Below are positions 50,210 through 59,814 of a stretch of 64,000 bases of DNA, one piece after another; positions within the stretch are counted from its first letter, which is position 1; each line of letters begins with the position of its first letter. The translations under genes were made by a program, and so were the position numbers. The notes beneath the pieces were generated by a model, which was not told the DNA's origin, searched no databases, and worked only from the letters and a program-made list of their open reading frames with translations. Source of the DNA: Streptomyces sp. NBC_00335 (GTDB lineage: Bacteria; Actinomycetota; Actinomycetes; Streptomycetales; Streptomycetaceae); NCBI RefSeq assembly GCF_036127095.1, contig NZ_CP108006.1:8237501-8301500 (forward strand), written 5' to 3'.

Positions 50210-51562
50210 CTACCGCGCCGCCGGACGGTGCGGGAACGCGGGCGCCGCGGGAGCAGGGCCCAGTGTGGTCGTGCCGGGAGCCGCGCGGTGGCCCAGGCCC
50301 GTGCGGTAGGCGTCCAGTGCCGCCTCGGTGCGGCCGGCCCGGCGCAGCAGATCACCCAGGAGCCGGCACAGGTCCGCGAGGTCGCCCGTCGCCCCGCTGC
50401 GCTCCAGCAGCGCCAGGGCCTGCACGTAGTGCTCCTCGGCGGCCTCGGGCTCGCCCCGCTCCTCGGCCATGAGGCCGAGCAGTCGGTGCGCGCCGCCCGC
50501 GTGGACGGCGCCGTGACTGTCGCCGAGGGCCAGCAGGGCCGAGAGCAGCCCGGCGGCCTCCTCGTACCGGCCGAGCCGGCGCAGTACGTCGGCCAGCTCG
50601 ACCTCCACCTGGGCGGTGTACAGGGCCGCCCGCCCGGCCGAGAGCATGTCCCGCGCCGTACGCAGTTCCCGCTCGGCGGAGACGAGGTCCCCGTCCTGGG
50701 CCTGTACGTAGCCGCGCATCCAGTGGCAGTGCGCCAGGTCGGTCCGCAGCTGTAGCTGCCCGTAGATCGCCTGGGCCTTGGCCAGGGAGGCGTCGGCGTC
50801 GGCCACCCGCCCCTCGGTCAGGAAGGTCCGCGCGACCTGCCGGTGCATGCCCGCCACCAGGGCCGGGTCGGTGACCCGGGGGGCCAGTGCCAGGGCCAGC
50901 TCGGCGGCGTGGGCGGCCCGGGCGTGGGCGCCCATGTCGATGTACGGCCCGATGACCGCGGCGTAGAGCAGGAGCAGCGCCTCGGGGTCGGCCAGTCCGC
51001 TCGCCCCCAGTTCGTCGATGGTGGATTCCAGCAGGTAGCAGGCGTAGCGCAGCTCCCCGGCGAGCAGGTGCGCCACGGCGCGGCCGCGGATCGGGCGGGC
51101 CCGGCGGGGGAGCGGCTCCTCGGCCAGCAGGCGCTCGGCGGACTCGAAGTGGCCGATGGCGTCGGTGAGTTCACCCGTCTCCAGGGCGCAGTCGCCGAGT
51201 CCGAGCAGGGCCCCGACCCGCTCGTCGGTGAGGCCGAGCTCCTCCGCTTCGGCGAGCAGGCGCCGGTAGTGGACGGCGGCCTCGCCCGCCGCGCCGGAGG
51301 CCAGGAGCTGCTGGGCGTCGGTGAGGGCGAGGCGCAGCTCGGTGGCGAGCCCGGCGGGGCGTCCGGTGGTCAGTTCCTCGTAGGAGGTGCCGAGTCGTCC
51401 GGCCAGGAAGCGCAGGGCGGCCTCCGAGGGGCGCACCTTGCCCGACTCCAGGGTGGAGACATAGGCCGGGGTGTACGAGGGCTCAGCCAACTTGCGCTGT
51501 GTCAGGCCGAGTTCGGTGCGCATGCGCTGAACCCTGCGGCCGATTGCGGCCGGTTCGTCCAT
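50210..51562 (-). CDS. XRE-type HTH regulator with TPR repeats
   Basis: A 450-aa protein. The Cro/C1-type HTH is at residues 8-60 (LGLTQRKLAEPSYTPAYVST then LESGKVRPSEAAL). It is followed by about nine TPR-like helical pairs, for example HYRRLLAEAEELGLTDERV and HYVQALALLERSG. This layout is common in Streptomyces peptide- or antibiotic-responsive regulators. ATG 51562 follows GGGGGA by 6 nt. It is divergent from the M64 peptidase gene (139-bp gap) and may control it. Confidence 0.88.
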   Translation of the reverse strand: MDEPAAIGRRVQRMRTELGLTQRKLAEPSYTPAYVSTLESGKVRPSEAALRFLAGRLGTSYEELTTGRPAGLATELRLALTDAQQLLASGAAGEAAVHYRRLLAEAEELGLTDERVGALLGLGDCALETGELTDAIGHFESAERLLAEEPLPRRARPIRGRAVAHLLAGELRYACYLLESTIDELGASGLADPEALLLLYAAVIGPYIDMGAHARAAHAAELALALAPRVTDPALVAGMHRQVARTFLTEGRVADADASLAKAQAIYGQLQLRTDLAHCHWMRGYVQAQDGDLVSAERELRTARDMLSAGRAALYTAQVEVELADVLRRLGRYEEAAGLLSALLALGDSHGAVHAGGAHRLLGLMAEERGEPEAAEEHYVQALALLERSGATGDLADLCRLLGDLLRRAGRTEAALDAYRTGLGHRAAPGTTTLGPAPAAPAFPHRPAAR

Positions 51563-51701
51563 GGGATCCCCCTGGTTGCTCGAACTGCCCAGTATTCAGG
51601 GGGAGCAGGGCATTGCGCACCCGTCGTGCGCCGCCTAATTTAAGCAGCCGATTCAATCTGTTTACATTCATGCTTAACTCCCTTCACCGCAGGAGGACTT
51701 C

Positions 51702-53060
51702 ATGCACCACGTCAGACGCCCGGCCGCCCGGGCGGTCCTGCGGGCAGCCGTCGCGGCGGCCTGCGCGACCGCCGCTTTGCTGGCCGCCGGGCCCGTCCGC
51801 GCGGCCGACGCCCCGGTCGTGCCGCGGCTGGTGGTGGAGATTCCGGGGCCGGAGCAGGGTGGTGACGCCGGATCGGGCCATGCCCGCGTCCCCGCACGGG
51901 CCGGTCAGGCGGCCGGTTCGGGCGCCCGGCTCTCCGAAGCGGAGCGGGCGGCCGACGGGGAGGTCGCCAAGCTCGTCGACAACGGACCCACCGGCGACCG
52001 GCTGGACGTGGTCGTCATCGGCGACGGCTACACGGCGGCCGAGCTGGGCAAGTTCCACACCGACGCCCGGGCCAAGTGGGCCGAGGTGACGGCCGTGGAG
52101 CCGTACGCCACCTACCGGAACCTCTTCAACGTCTGGACGGTCGACGCCGTCTCCCACGAGTCCGGAGTCTCCGGCGACCCTGACCGGGGGGCCGTCCGCG
52201 ACACGGCCCTCGGCTCGTACTTCTGGTGCGAGGAGATCGAGCGGCTCCTGTGCATAGACCAGCCCAAGGTGGACGCCTACGTGGCCAAGGCGCCGGAGGC
52301 CGATCTGGTCATCGTCCTGGCCAACAGCGCCAAGTACGGCGGCGCCGGCTACAACGAACCCAGCGCCACCCTCGGCTACGAAGGCATCTCCACCGCCTCG
52401 GCGGACAACGCCAAGTCCGGCCAGGTAGCCATCCACGAGACGGGCCACTCGCTCGGCAAACTCGCCGACGAGTACTTCTACCCCGGGGTCCCGGACTACG
52501 AGAAGTACACGGGGCCGGAGCCCGCCGAGTCCAACACCTCCAAGCTGTCCGCCGACCGGATGGCCCGGCAGCGGGCCAAGTGGTACCGCTGGCTCGGCGA
52601 GACCTCTCCGGACGGCGGCGCCGTCGGCGCGTACGAGGGCGGCGGCTACTTCGCCACCGGGATCCGGCGGCCCACCGACAACTCGCTGATGCGGGTCCTG
52701 GGCAAACCCTTCAACCTCCCCGGCGTCGAGGCGATGATCGCCGGCTTCTACAAGCACGCGAAGGCCGTCACCCCGCTCACCCCGACGGACCGCACCCTGC
52801 GGACGGCGCACCTCGCGAAGGTGGCCGTGCCCCGGCTCACCGGCGGCGACGGCCGCCAGCTCCTGGTCCGCTGGTACCTCGACGGCCGCGAGGTCAAGCG
52901 GCTGGCGGGCCGGACCGACGTCACCGTCGCGGAGCTGAGGCTCCCCGACCGGCGCACCCACACCCTGTCGGTCACCGCCGAAGACCGGACCCCTTCGGTC
53001 CGCGACCCGGAGATCGCCCGCACGCTGCGCTCCACCGTCTACTGGAACGTCCGCAGGTAG
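51702..53060 (+). CDS. Secreted M64-family metallopeptidase
   Basis: A 452-aa exported zinc peptidase. The signal peptide (VAAACATAALLAAGPVRAAD) precedes an M64 catalytic domain with LDVVVIGDGYTAAE and HETGHSLGKLADEY, HExxH at residue 245 with the third ligand following. A C-terminal beta domain of about 95 residues has RTHTLSVTAEDRT. AGGAGG precedes ATG 51702. The family includes the IgA peptidase of Clostridium ramosum, but actinobacterial members have unknown substrates. Confidence 0.92.
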   Translation: MHHVRRPAARAVLRAAVAAACATAALLAAGPVRAADAPVVPRLVVEIPGPEQGGDAGSGHARVPARAGQAAGSGARLSEAERAADGEVAKLVDNGPTGDRLDVVVIGDGYTAAELGKFHTDARAKWAEVTAVEPYATYRNLFNVWTVDAVSHESGVSGDPDRGAVRDTALGSYFWCEEIERLLCIDQPKVDAYVAKAPEADLVIVLANSAKYGGAGYNEPSATLGYEGISTASADNAKSGQVAIHETGHSLGKLADEYFYPGVPDYEKYTGPEPAESNTSKLSADRMARQRAKWYRWLGETSPDGGAVGAYEGGGYFATGIRRPTDNSLMRVLGKPFNLPGVEAMIAGFYKHAKAVTPLTPTDRTLRTAHLAKVAVPRLTGGDGRQLLVRWYLDGREVKRLAGRTDVTVAELRLPDRRTHTLSVTAEDRTPSVRDPEIARTLRSTVYWNVRR

Positions 53061-53105
53061 CCCGACCCCCGGGGCGATGGCCGGGCGGGCGCGGCACGCA
53101 CGGCG

Positions 53106-53141
53106 ACGGCGGCGCGGGAGCCATCGCTCCCGCGCCGCCGT
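53106..53141. terminator. Strong hairpin between convergent M64 and permease genes
   Basis: ACGGCGGCGCGGGAGC at 53106-53121 pairs perfectly with 53126-53141 around a CATC loop (16 bp). It serves both convergent genes. There is no U-tract. Confidence 0.85.
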
Positions 53142-53164
53142 AGGTCGTCCCCGGTCCACAGCCC

Positions 53165-54718
53165 CTAGGCAGGCTCGCCCACGCGGTGGGCGGCCGGGGC
53201 GCCGGCCCGCTCGCCGCTCCGCGGCAGGCGGCGCCGCGCCAGGGCCATGGCGGCCACCGTGTACGCGCACAGCACCGCGACCCCCGCCCACCAGGGCAGC
53301 GGGAAGTATCCCGCAGAAGGCGCGTAGTGGGCGGTGACCTGCGGATATTCCACGAGGGTCTGCTGGACGGCGAAACCGGCGGCCGGAGTCACCCGCAGCA
53401 GCCACTGCGCGAGCCCGTCGCTCAGCAGGGGGACGGTGCACACGGCGTACGGGACCACGACCGCCGAGACGGCGACGAGGCCGGCGAGCCGGCGGCGCCG
53501 CAGCAGCGCGCCGAGCGCCAGGGCGAGTACGGCCGTGAGGGCGAGCGCAGCGGAGACGCCCAGGACCACCCGGGCTCCGGTGAGCACGGACAGCCCCACG
53601 ACGGGCACCCCGTTCGACGCCAGGACCGCCGCGCCGACCGGCACCACGATGCCCACGGCGAGCAGCCCGGTCACGAAGGTCACGGCTCCCACGACAATGG
53701 CCCTCGCCCCGAACACCGCACGGGTGAGGGGCGCGGCGTCCCCCGGCCCGCGTCGGCCGGACCCGCCGTCGGCGAACCGTACGGCCACCACCAGCACGAT
53801 GAGCAGGGCGAGGCTCAGACCGGTCAGCATTCCCTCCACGGGGCGCCCGCCCCAGGTGGCCGTGGGCGCGATGTCACCGGTGCCGACGACGGTGATGCTG
53901 CCGTCCTTCTCCACGGCCCCGGAGGGGTGATGCTTCTCCCAGTCGGTCACGTTCATCTCGCCGACCAGCCCGGCCCGCCAGCTCACGTCCGTGCCGGCGC
54001 CCTCCAGACGGACGTGGTCGAAGGAACCGGCGGCCTGGGTGAAGCGCACCTGCTCCGTGGCCCCGCCCAGGCCCACCGGCCGTAGCGTCAGGTCACCGGG
54101 AGAGGTGGCGAACAGGCCGACCTGCGCGGCCTCCGGCAGTCCGGGAACCTTCACCGCGGCCACCTTCGCCCACCGCTCGCCGTCGGAGGACTCGTAGCCC
54201 GTGACGGTGTCGCCCGACCGGGTCAGCCGCAGCCACAGCGGCGACCCGTCCGAGACCGCGGAGCTCTTGACGGCGCTCCCGGCGATGTCGTGCTCGTAGT
54301 CGTACTGCATCCGCACGCCGTGCTCGCCGGTGAGCATCAAGGCCGCGTACGAGGACCCCTGGCGGACGCCGTCCTTGATGATGATCCCGGCCTTCGCCCA
54401 GGGCACCAGACCCGGGACGATCCGGTCGTGGTGGGGCGGCGGATAGGTGATGGTGCCCGTCATGGACTTCATCCGGACCGTGATGCTGCCCTCGCGCCCC
54501 AGATCCCGGTGCATGAAGGCGAACTGGTCGCTGACCGCGGTGCCGTCCGGACCGGTGGGGTCCGTCGGGCACGGGCCGGAGCAGGACGCGTGGTTGCCGA
54601 ACGCGTAGAGCAGCCCGAGGGCCAGGACCATCAGGGCCGCCGTGACCAGGGCGATCAGCCGGGCCGGACGCAGGAAGCGGGTCCACTCCTGCCGGAGGAG
54701 TTCGTTGTGTGTGAGCAT
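53165..54718 (-). CDS. ABC-2-type permease with a large extracytoplasmic lectin-like domain, no ATPase adjacent
   Basis: A 517-aa membrane protein. One segment near the N-terminus (LIALVTAALMVLALGLLYAF) is followed by about 250 residues outside the membrane. That part resembles DUF1349/concanavalin-like lectin (MTGTITYPPPHHDRIVPGL, WLRLTRSGDTVTGYESSDGE). Then come five or six more segments. The first residues (LTHNELLRQEWTRFLRP) look like ABC-2 permeases. No ATP-binding gene lies next to it. It is divergent from the histidine kinase gene (111-bp gap), which suggests functional linkage to this two-component system. Confidence 0.78.
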   Translation of the reverse strand: MLTHNELLRQEWTRFLRPARLIALVTAALMVLALGLLYAFGNHASCSGPCPTDPTGPDGTAVSDQFAFMHRDLGREGSITVRMKSMTGTITYPPPHHDRIVPGLVPWAKAGIIIKDGVRQGSSYAALMLTGEHGVRMQYDYEHDIAGSAVKSSAVSDGSPLWLRLTRSGDTVTGYESSDGERWAKVAAVKVPGLPEAAQVGLFATSPGDLTLRPVGLGGATEQVRFTQAAGSFDHVRLEGAGTDVSWRAGLVGEMNVTDWEKHHPSGAVEKDGSITVVGTGDIAPTATWGGRPVEGMLTGLSLALLIVLVVAVRFADGGSGRRGPGDAAPLTRAVFGARAIVVGAVTFVTGLLAVGIVVPVGAAVLASNGVPVVGLSVLTGARVVLGVSAALALTAVLALALGALLRRRRLAGLVAVSAVVVPYAVCTVPLLSDGLAQWLLRVTPAAGFAVQQTLVEYPQVTAHYAPSAGYFPLPWWAGVAVLCAYTVAAMALARRRLPRSGERAGAPAAHRVGEPA

Positions 54719-54829
54719 GCTTCGGTTCTACGCAGCCGGTCGTAACGGGGTCCGAACCGTCGCTGTCATGACGCTGTTAGGTGCCGCCGGGCATGCTGGA
54801 CGCCATCGGACGGGACGGGGAGAGAAGCC

Positions 54830-56071
54830 ATGGCCACACTACGGAGCAGGACCGTCGGACGGCGGTTCACGATTCTCTACGCCGCGGTGTTCCTGCTCTC
54901 CGGGATCGGGCTGATCGCCCTGATCTACCTGTTCTCCCGCTCGGACATGACCGTGTCCGCTGCCCGGCAGCAGCCGCCGCCGGGCGGGCCGGCCACGGGC
55001 GTCGCACAGCACGTCCTCGACCTGGAACGACAACTCGCGGACGTACACGCCCAGCAGTCCAGGCAGCTCCTGTTCGGCTCGCTGATCGCGATCGTCGTGA
55101 TGGCCGCCGTCTCGCTCCTGCTCGGCCGGATCCTCGCCGGGCACGTCCTGCGCCCGCTGCGCCTGATCACCGCGGCCACGCGGCGGATCTCCGCGGACAC
55201 CCTGGACCAGCGGCTCGCCGTGGCCGGGCCCGACGACGAGGTCAAGGAGCTCGCGGACACGGTGGACGGCCTCTTGGCGCGCCTGGAGGCCTCGTTCGCC
55301 GCGCAACGGCGCTTCGTGGCCAACGCCTCGCACGAACTGCGCACTCCGCTGACGACGATCCGCGCTTCGCTCGACGTGGCCGTGGCCAAACCACTGCCCG
55401 CGCCGCAGACCCTCGCGCTCGCCGGCCGGGTGCGTACCGAACTCGACCGGGTGGACCGCCTGTTGGAAGGCTTCCTCGTGCTCGCCCGGGCCCAGCACGG
55501 CGTCCTGCCCGACCGGGTTCCCGTCTCGCTCGCCGGGCTGGCGGGAGAGGCGCTGGCCGCCAGGGCCGCCGCCGTCGCGGAGAAGAACCTGACCGTCGAG
55601 GACGGGCTGACGCCGCGGGCGTGGACACGGGGCAGCCCGGCTCTGCTGTCCCGGCTCGTGCAGAACCTGATCGACAACGCGATCGTGCACAACCAGGGGG
55701 GCGGCTGGATCCGGATCGCCACCGAGGACGGCGCCACCGGGGACGACGCCACCGAAGACGGCACCAGCGCGAACGGCACCGGCGCGGCCGACGGCCCCTG
55801 GGCCCGCCTCGTCGTCGAAACCGGCGGGGGTGTCCTCGACCAGGAGCAGGTGGACCGGCTGACGCAGCCGTTCGAGCGGCTCGGCACCGACCGGACCGGA
55901 TCGCAGGAGAGTTCCGGACTGGGGCTGTCGATCGTCGCCGCCATCGTCTGCGCGCACGGCGGCCGCCTCGACCTCCGCGTCCGGCCGGAAGGCGGACTGA
56001 AGGTGACGGCCGCGATGCCGTCGGCGGCCGCCCCGAACGGCTCGGACGGCCTGATCGGGGGGACACCGTGA
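54830..56071 (+). CDS. Sensor histidine kinase
   Basis: A 413-aa membrane kinase. Two membrane segments (FTILYAAVFLLSGIGLIALI; LLFGSLIAIVVMAAVSLLLG) enclose a short ~50-residue extracytoplasmic loop, followed by HAMP and the H box FVANASHELRTPL (phospho-His). The N box is LVQNLIDNAIVHN. The GxGxx box near SGLGLSIV is clear, but the G1 region is unusually short and holds a Thr/Gly/Asp-rich insertion. ATG 54830 follows GGGGAGAGAAG. Its stop overlaps the response-regulator start by 4 bp. Confidence 0.93.
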   Translation: MATLRSRTVGRRFTILYAAVFLLSGIGLIALIYLFSRSDMTVSAARQQPPPGGPATGVAQHVLDLERQLADVHAQQSRQLLFGSLIAIVVMAAVSLLLGRILAGHVLRPLRLITAATRRISADTLDQRLAVAGPDDEVKELADTVDGLLARLEASFAAQRRFVANASHELRTPLTTIRASLDVAVAKPLPAPQTLALAGRVRTELDRVDRLLEGFLVLARAQHGVLPDRVPVSLAGLAGEALAARAAAVAEKNLTVEDGLTPRAWTRGSPALLSRLVQNLIDNAIVHNQGGGWIRIATEDGATGDDATEDGTSANGTGAADGPWARLVVETGGGVLDQEQVDRLTQPFERLGTDRTGSQESSGLGLSIVAAIVCAHGGRLDLRVRPEGGLKVTAAMPSAAAPNGSDGLIGGTP

Positions 56072-56739
56072 GGATCCTGGTCGTCGAGGACGCGCGCTCG
56101 CTCGCCGAGGTCGTCGCCGAAGGACTGCGGGACCAGGGAATGGCCGTGGACCTCGCGTACGACGGGCTGGCCGCCGCCGCCAAGCTCGACGTGAACGCGT
56201 ACGACGTGGTGGTCCTCGACCGGGACCTGCCCGGCATACACGGCGACACGCTCTGCCGGATGATCACGGAGCGGGACGACCGCGCGATGGTGCTGATGCT
56301 GACCGCGGCCGGATCGCCCGGCGACCGGGTCAGCGGCCTCACGCTGGGCGCCGACGACTACCTCGCCAAACCGTTCCACTTCCCCGAACTGATCCTGCGC
56401 ATCCGCTCCCTGGCCCGCCGCAGGCCCGCGGCCCGGCCCCGTACGCTGCGCGCCGCCGGAATCGAACTCGACCCGGTCCACCGCACCGCCCTGCGGGACG
56501 GCGCCCGCCTGGAGCTCTCCGTCAAGGAGTTCGCCGTCCTGGAGGCCCTGCTCAGGGTCAGTCCCGGCTTCCTGAGCGCCGAGGCCCTCCTGGAACAGGT
56601 GTGGGACGAGAACGCGGACCCGTTCACCAACACGGTCGCGGTCACCATGGGCCGCCTGCGCCGCAAACTGGGCGCCCCGCAGATCATCACGACGACCCCG
56701 GGCGTGGGCTACCGCATCGCCGGCCCCGCCCCGGCCTGA
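56068..56739 (+). CDS. OmpR-family response regulator
   Basis: A 223-aa protein with receiver motifs ILVVEDARS (acidic pair), VVLDRDLPG (phospho-Asp, about 51), TAAG and YLAKPF (Lys), followed by a winged helix with AVTMGRLRRKLGAPQIITTT. GTG 56068 overlaps the kinase TGA (GTGA) and has GGGGGGAC upstream, so the pair is translationally coupled. It may regulate the divergent permease gene. Confidence 0.94.
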   Translation: MRILVVEDARSLAEVVAEGLRDQGMAVDLAYDGLAAAAKLDVNAYDVVVLDRDLPGIHGDTLCRMITERDDRAMVLMLTAAGSPGDRVSGLTLGADDYLAKPFHFPELILRIRSLARRRPAARPRTLRAAGIELDPVHRTALRDGARLELSVKEFAVLEALLRVSPGFLSAEALLEQVWDENADPFTNTVAVTMGRLRRKLGAPQIITTTPGVGYRIAGPAPA

Positions 56740-56754
56740 TCGACAGGGCACCCC

Positions 56755-57363
56755 TCAGAGGGGGTTCAGCTCCCCGAGCCCCAGGGTGCGCAGGGTGTGG
56801 TTCGCCATCCGCAGGTGACCGACCGCGTTGGGGTGGGCGGCGTCGTCGAGCCAGGAGATCGGGTCCAGCGTGCCGTGGTGCTCCAGCCAGTGGGCCTCGT
56901 GGTCGACGAGCAGCGCTCCGGTCTCCTTCGCGATCTCCCGTACGGCCCGGCAGTACGCGGGGAGTGCCGCACGCCGCTCCCGGCCCGCGAGGCCGACCAG
57001 CGCCGGGGTGTGCAGGACCACCTGCGTGCGCGGGTCCACTCCGGCGATGATCCGGCGCATCGCCTCGTGGAACCGGGGCAGTCCCTCCTCGCCGGCGAGG
57101 CAGTCGTTCGTGCCGAGGGACACGGACAGCACGTCGGGCTCGAACCGGCCGATGAGGTGGTCGTGGAGCGAGAGCACGTCGGCCGCGCCCCATCCGGAGA
57201 CTCCGGTGTTGACCACGACATCGGTGAGCCGGCGCAACTGCCACCGGACCCGCTCGTGCACGTGCTCGACCCAGCCGCGGGCCCCGTGCGTGTGCAGCAC
57301 GGCCTGGGTGATGCTGTCCCCGGTCGTCACCCAGGTCATGGGGCTCTCCGTCAGCCGGATCAT
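56755..57363 (-). CDS. SGNH/GDSL-family esterase
   Basis: A 202-aa cytoplasmic hydrolase. The blocks are TTGDSITQ (Ser nucleophile, about 17), VSGWGAAD (Gly), LGTNDC (Asn) and DDAAHPNAVGH (Asp-His). ATG 57363 follows GAAGGGA by 8 nt. It is convergent with the response regulator. It is about the size of thioesterase I/lysophospholipase-like SGNH proteins and differs from the larger SGNH gene at 6022. Substrate unknown. Confidence 0.9.
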   Translation of the reverse strand: MIRLTESPMTWVTTGDSITQAVLHTHGARGWVEHVHERVRWQLRRLTDVVVNTGVSGWGAADVLSLHDHLIGRFEPDVLSVSLGTNDCLAGEEGLPRFHEAMRRIIAGVDPRTQVVLHTPALVGLAGRERRAALPAYCRAVREIAKETGALLVDHEAHWLEHHGTLDPISWLDDAAHPNAVGHLRMANHTLRTLGLGELNPL

Positions 57364-57536
57364 CGGTGTGTCCCTTCCACGTCCGGTCGCCCGCGCGCCT
57401 CCGACGGCGGCGGTGCTCCGTAGAGGGGTCATGCTGCCCGACCAAGATCATGCGTACAACGCCCGGCCGCTCCGAGGGCGCCCTGACCGGGGCGGATAAT
57501 GTCACGGCACGTACCGAGCGGAGAGTTGAAGAAACG

Positions 57537-57929
57537 ATGGCGCTGAACGAAGGCCGGCGGGTGAGGCTGGCGCAGGACGTCCGGCTGAGCGACTGGGTCG
57601 CGATGACGGAGGGCCCCTCGGCCACGGCGGGGGCCGTCGCCGGTTCGCTGTCTCTGGCGGCGGGCATCGAGGGCACCGTGGTGCGGTTGGTCGAGCACGA
57701 CCTGCAGACTCCGGAGTCCCGCGAGTACGAGAGGCTCAAGTCGCTCCTGGACGCCTTCGGCGCGGGGATGCCGGCGGAGAGCAAGAAGCAGCTGGAAGAG
57801 AAGGTCGCCGGCCTGGAGCCCGCGTGGACCGCCTACCGGGCGGAGCCGATCCGGGTGACCGTCGAAGTGCGCTTCGACAACGGATTCATCCTCGACGACG
57901 CACGGGAAGACCTCTTCGCCCCCGCCTGA
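57537..57929 (+). CDS. Conserved hypothetical protein, 130 aa
   Basis: A soluble acidic protein with no recognised domain. Residues 8-55 look like a beta-barrel start (VRLAQDVRLSDWVAMTEGPS, then GIEGTVVRLVEH). A Lys/Glu-rich helical stretch is at about 70-92 and a beta segment IRVTVEVRFDNGFILDDARED at the end. ATG 57537 follows GGAGAG. It is divergent from the SGNH gene and convergent with the racemase. Confidence 0.6.
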   Translation: MALNEGRRVRLAQDVRLSDWVAMTEGPSATAGAVAGSLSLAAGIEGTVVRLVEHDLQTPESREYERLKSLLDAFGAGMPAESKKQLEEKVAGLEPAWTAYRAEPIRVTVEVRFDNGFILDDAREDLFAPA

Positions 57930-57935
57930 CAGGGC

Positions 57936-58679
57936 TCATGGGGCCAGGGGGTGTCCGACCAGGCCGGGCTCCGGCCCGATCGGCAAGACACCCCCCAGGG
58001 CCGCGTCCACCGCCGCCTCGGCGTGCAGGCGGGCGGTGGGGAAGAGCGGTACGGGACTGTCCGCCGGGCCGATGAGCAGTTCGATCTCCGTGCACCCCAG
58101 GACGATTCCCTCCGCGCCCCCGGCGACGAGGTCCTCCATGACCCGGCGGTACGCGGCGCGCGATTCCTCGCGGACGACGCCGAGGCAGAGCTCCTCGTAG
58201 ATCACCCGGTGTACGAGCGCGCGCCCCTCGGGATCCGGGACGCGGACGTCGAGTCCGCCCGCGGCCAGGCGGCCGCGGTAGAAGTCCTCTTCCATCGTGA
58301 ACGCGGTGCCCAGGAGCCCGACCCGGCGCAGTCCGGCGCCGCGGACGGCGGCCGCCGTGGTGTCCGCCAGGTGCAGCAGCGGGACGGAGACGGCGGCCTC
58401 GACCGCGCCGGCGACCTTGTGCATGGTGTTGGTGCAGATCAGCAGGAGCTCCGCGCCCGCCGCTTCCAGCGAGCGCGCGGCATCGGCCAGTGCCTCGCCG
58501 GCTTCCTCCCAGCGGCCCTGGACCTGCAGCCGCTCCATCTCCGCGAAGTCCACGGAATAGAGCACGCAGCGGGCGGAGTGGAGTCCGCCGAGCCGCTCGC
58601 GGGTCCGCTCGTTGAGGATCCGGTAGTACTCCGCCGTCGACTCCCAGCTCATACCGCCGATCAACCCGATCGTCTTCAT
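57936..58679 (-). CDS. Aspartate/glutamate racemase-family protein
   Basis: A 247-aa protein. GLIGGMSWESTAEYYRILN opens the fold, and the two catalytic cysteines are LICTNTMH (about 80) and LGCTEIEL (about 190), as in PLP-independent aspartate racemases. Extra family residues include the Thr and Asn next to the first Cys. ATG 58679 has only GGTGGGCGC upstream. It follows the FUSC gene by 34 bp. It interconverts L- and D-Asp or related amino acids. Confidence 0.9.
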   Translation of the reverse strand: MKTIGLIGGMSWESTAEYYRILNERTRERLGGLHSARCVLYSVDFAEMERLQVQGRWEEAGEALADAARSLEAAGAELLLICTNTMHKVAGAVEAAVSVPLLHLADTTAAAVRGAGLRRVGLLGTAFTMEEDFYRGRLAAGGLDVRVPDPEGRALVHRVIYEELCLGVVREESRAAYRRVMEDLVAGGAEGIVLGCTEIELLIGPADSPVPLFPTARLHAEAAVDAALGGVLPIGPEPGLVGHPLAP

Positions 58680-58713
58680 GCGCCCACCATAAGGGGAAAT
58701 CCGTAATGCCCAG

Positions 58714-59778
58714 TCATCCATAAGTCGGCCTTTGGTCCTCTGTCGGTGGAACCTCCAGCTCGTCCAAGACCCGGTGCAAGGGCCGGCGCAGGGCAACGGC
58801 GACGGGCCGGGAGTCCGCGCGGGCGTAGGCTGCGAGCCCCTCGCGGGCGGCGGTCACGGCGGCCCGGGGATCGTCTCCCGACAAGGCCAGCTCGACGGCC
58901 CGCGCGGTGAGCGAGGCCAGCTCCGGAACCCGTAGCCGCGCCCGGGCCAGGTCGGGAGCGAGGTCCTCCCGGCCGGTGAAGGCGGCCACCTCCCCGGCCA
59001 GGGTCGCCACGTGCGCGGCCAGCCCGTCGGCGCCGGCGATGCGCCCGGCCCGCAGGCGTACGGAGCCGCGCTGACGGCGGCGCAGGGGGTTGAAGCGCAG
59101 GGCGCGTTCGGCTTCACGGGCGCGTGCGGCGCCCGCGTGCACCGCCTCCACATGGGCGTGCACCCGGGCCAGGTTGTCTTGGGCGGCGGCCTGCCCGCCG
59201 CCCAAGACCGCGGCGGTGCCGGTGAGGGAACGGCTCAGGCGGGCCCCGCAGTCGGCGGAGACTGCCGTCAGGACGCGCTGGGGGTCGGGCGGCCACAGCA
59301 GCGGGGCGAGGAGGATGGTGACGGCCGCGCCCGCCGCGGTCTCCCACACGCGGTCCAGTGCGTAGGAATCGGGGGAGGCGTTGGCGAAGACCAGCAGCGA
59401 TGACAGCGCGACCTGGATGTTGAGGGCGCCGCCGGCCCGCAGGACCATGCCGACCCCCAGGCCCAGGGCCACCACCAGGGTCAGGGTGAGGGTGGAGGGC
59501 TGCCACAGGTTCAGGACGGCGATCGCGATCAGCACGCCCGCCACGACCCCCAGGATCCGCTGCAGCGAGGTGCCCAGGGCCGTCATCGGATCACCGCGCA
59601 GGGCCACCAGGGGGACGATCGCCGCGAACACCGGCGGCTGATCGGCGCCCAGCCACAGCGCGGCCTGCCAGGCGGCGGCCACGGTGACCAGGATGCGGGC
59701 GGCAGCCGGACCCTCGGTGCGCAGGAGCGCCCGGGCCCGCCCGCCTGGTCGTGCCGGGGAGTCGACGAGATCGGTCAT
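58714..59778 (-). CDS. FUSC-family membrane protein
   Basis: A 354-aa inner-membrane protein with about six hydrophobic segments in the first 180 residues (ARILVTVAAAWQAALWLG; VVAGVLIAIAVLNLW; LTLTLVVALGLGVGMVLRAG). A soluble, Arg/Ala-rich helical region follows. The pattern matches FUSC/aromatic-acid exporter proteins related to AaeB and fusaric acid resistance. ATG 59778 follows GAAGGGA by 5 nt. Confidence 0.85.
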   Translation of the reverse strand: MTDLVDSPARPGGRARALLRTEGPAAARILVTVAAAWQAALWLGADQPPVFAAIVPLVALRGDPMTALGTSLQRILGVVAGVLIAIAVLNLWQPSTLTLTLVVALGLGVGMVLRAGGALNIQVALSSLLVFANASPDSYALDRVWETAAGAAVTILLAPLLWPPDPQRVLTAVSADCGARLSRSLTGTAAVLGGGQAAAQDNLARVHAHVEAVHAGAARAREAERALRFNPLRRRQRGSVRLRAGRIAGADGLAAHVATLAGEVAAFTGREDLAPDLARARLRVPELASLTARAVELALSGDDPRAAVTAAREGLAAYARADSRPVAVALRRPLHRVLDELEVPPTEDQRPTYG

Positions 59779-59814
59779 CCGTTCCCTTCGGTGTGACCCC
59801 CCGGCACGGACGGT

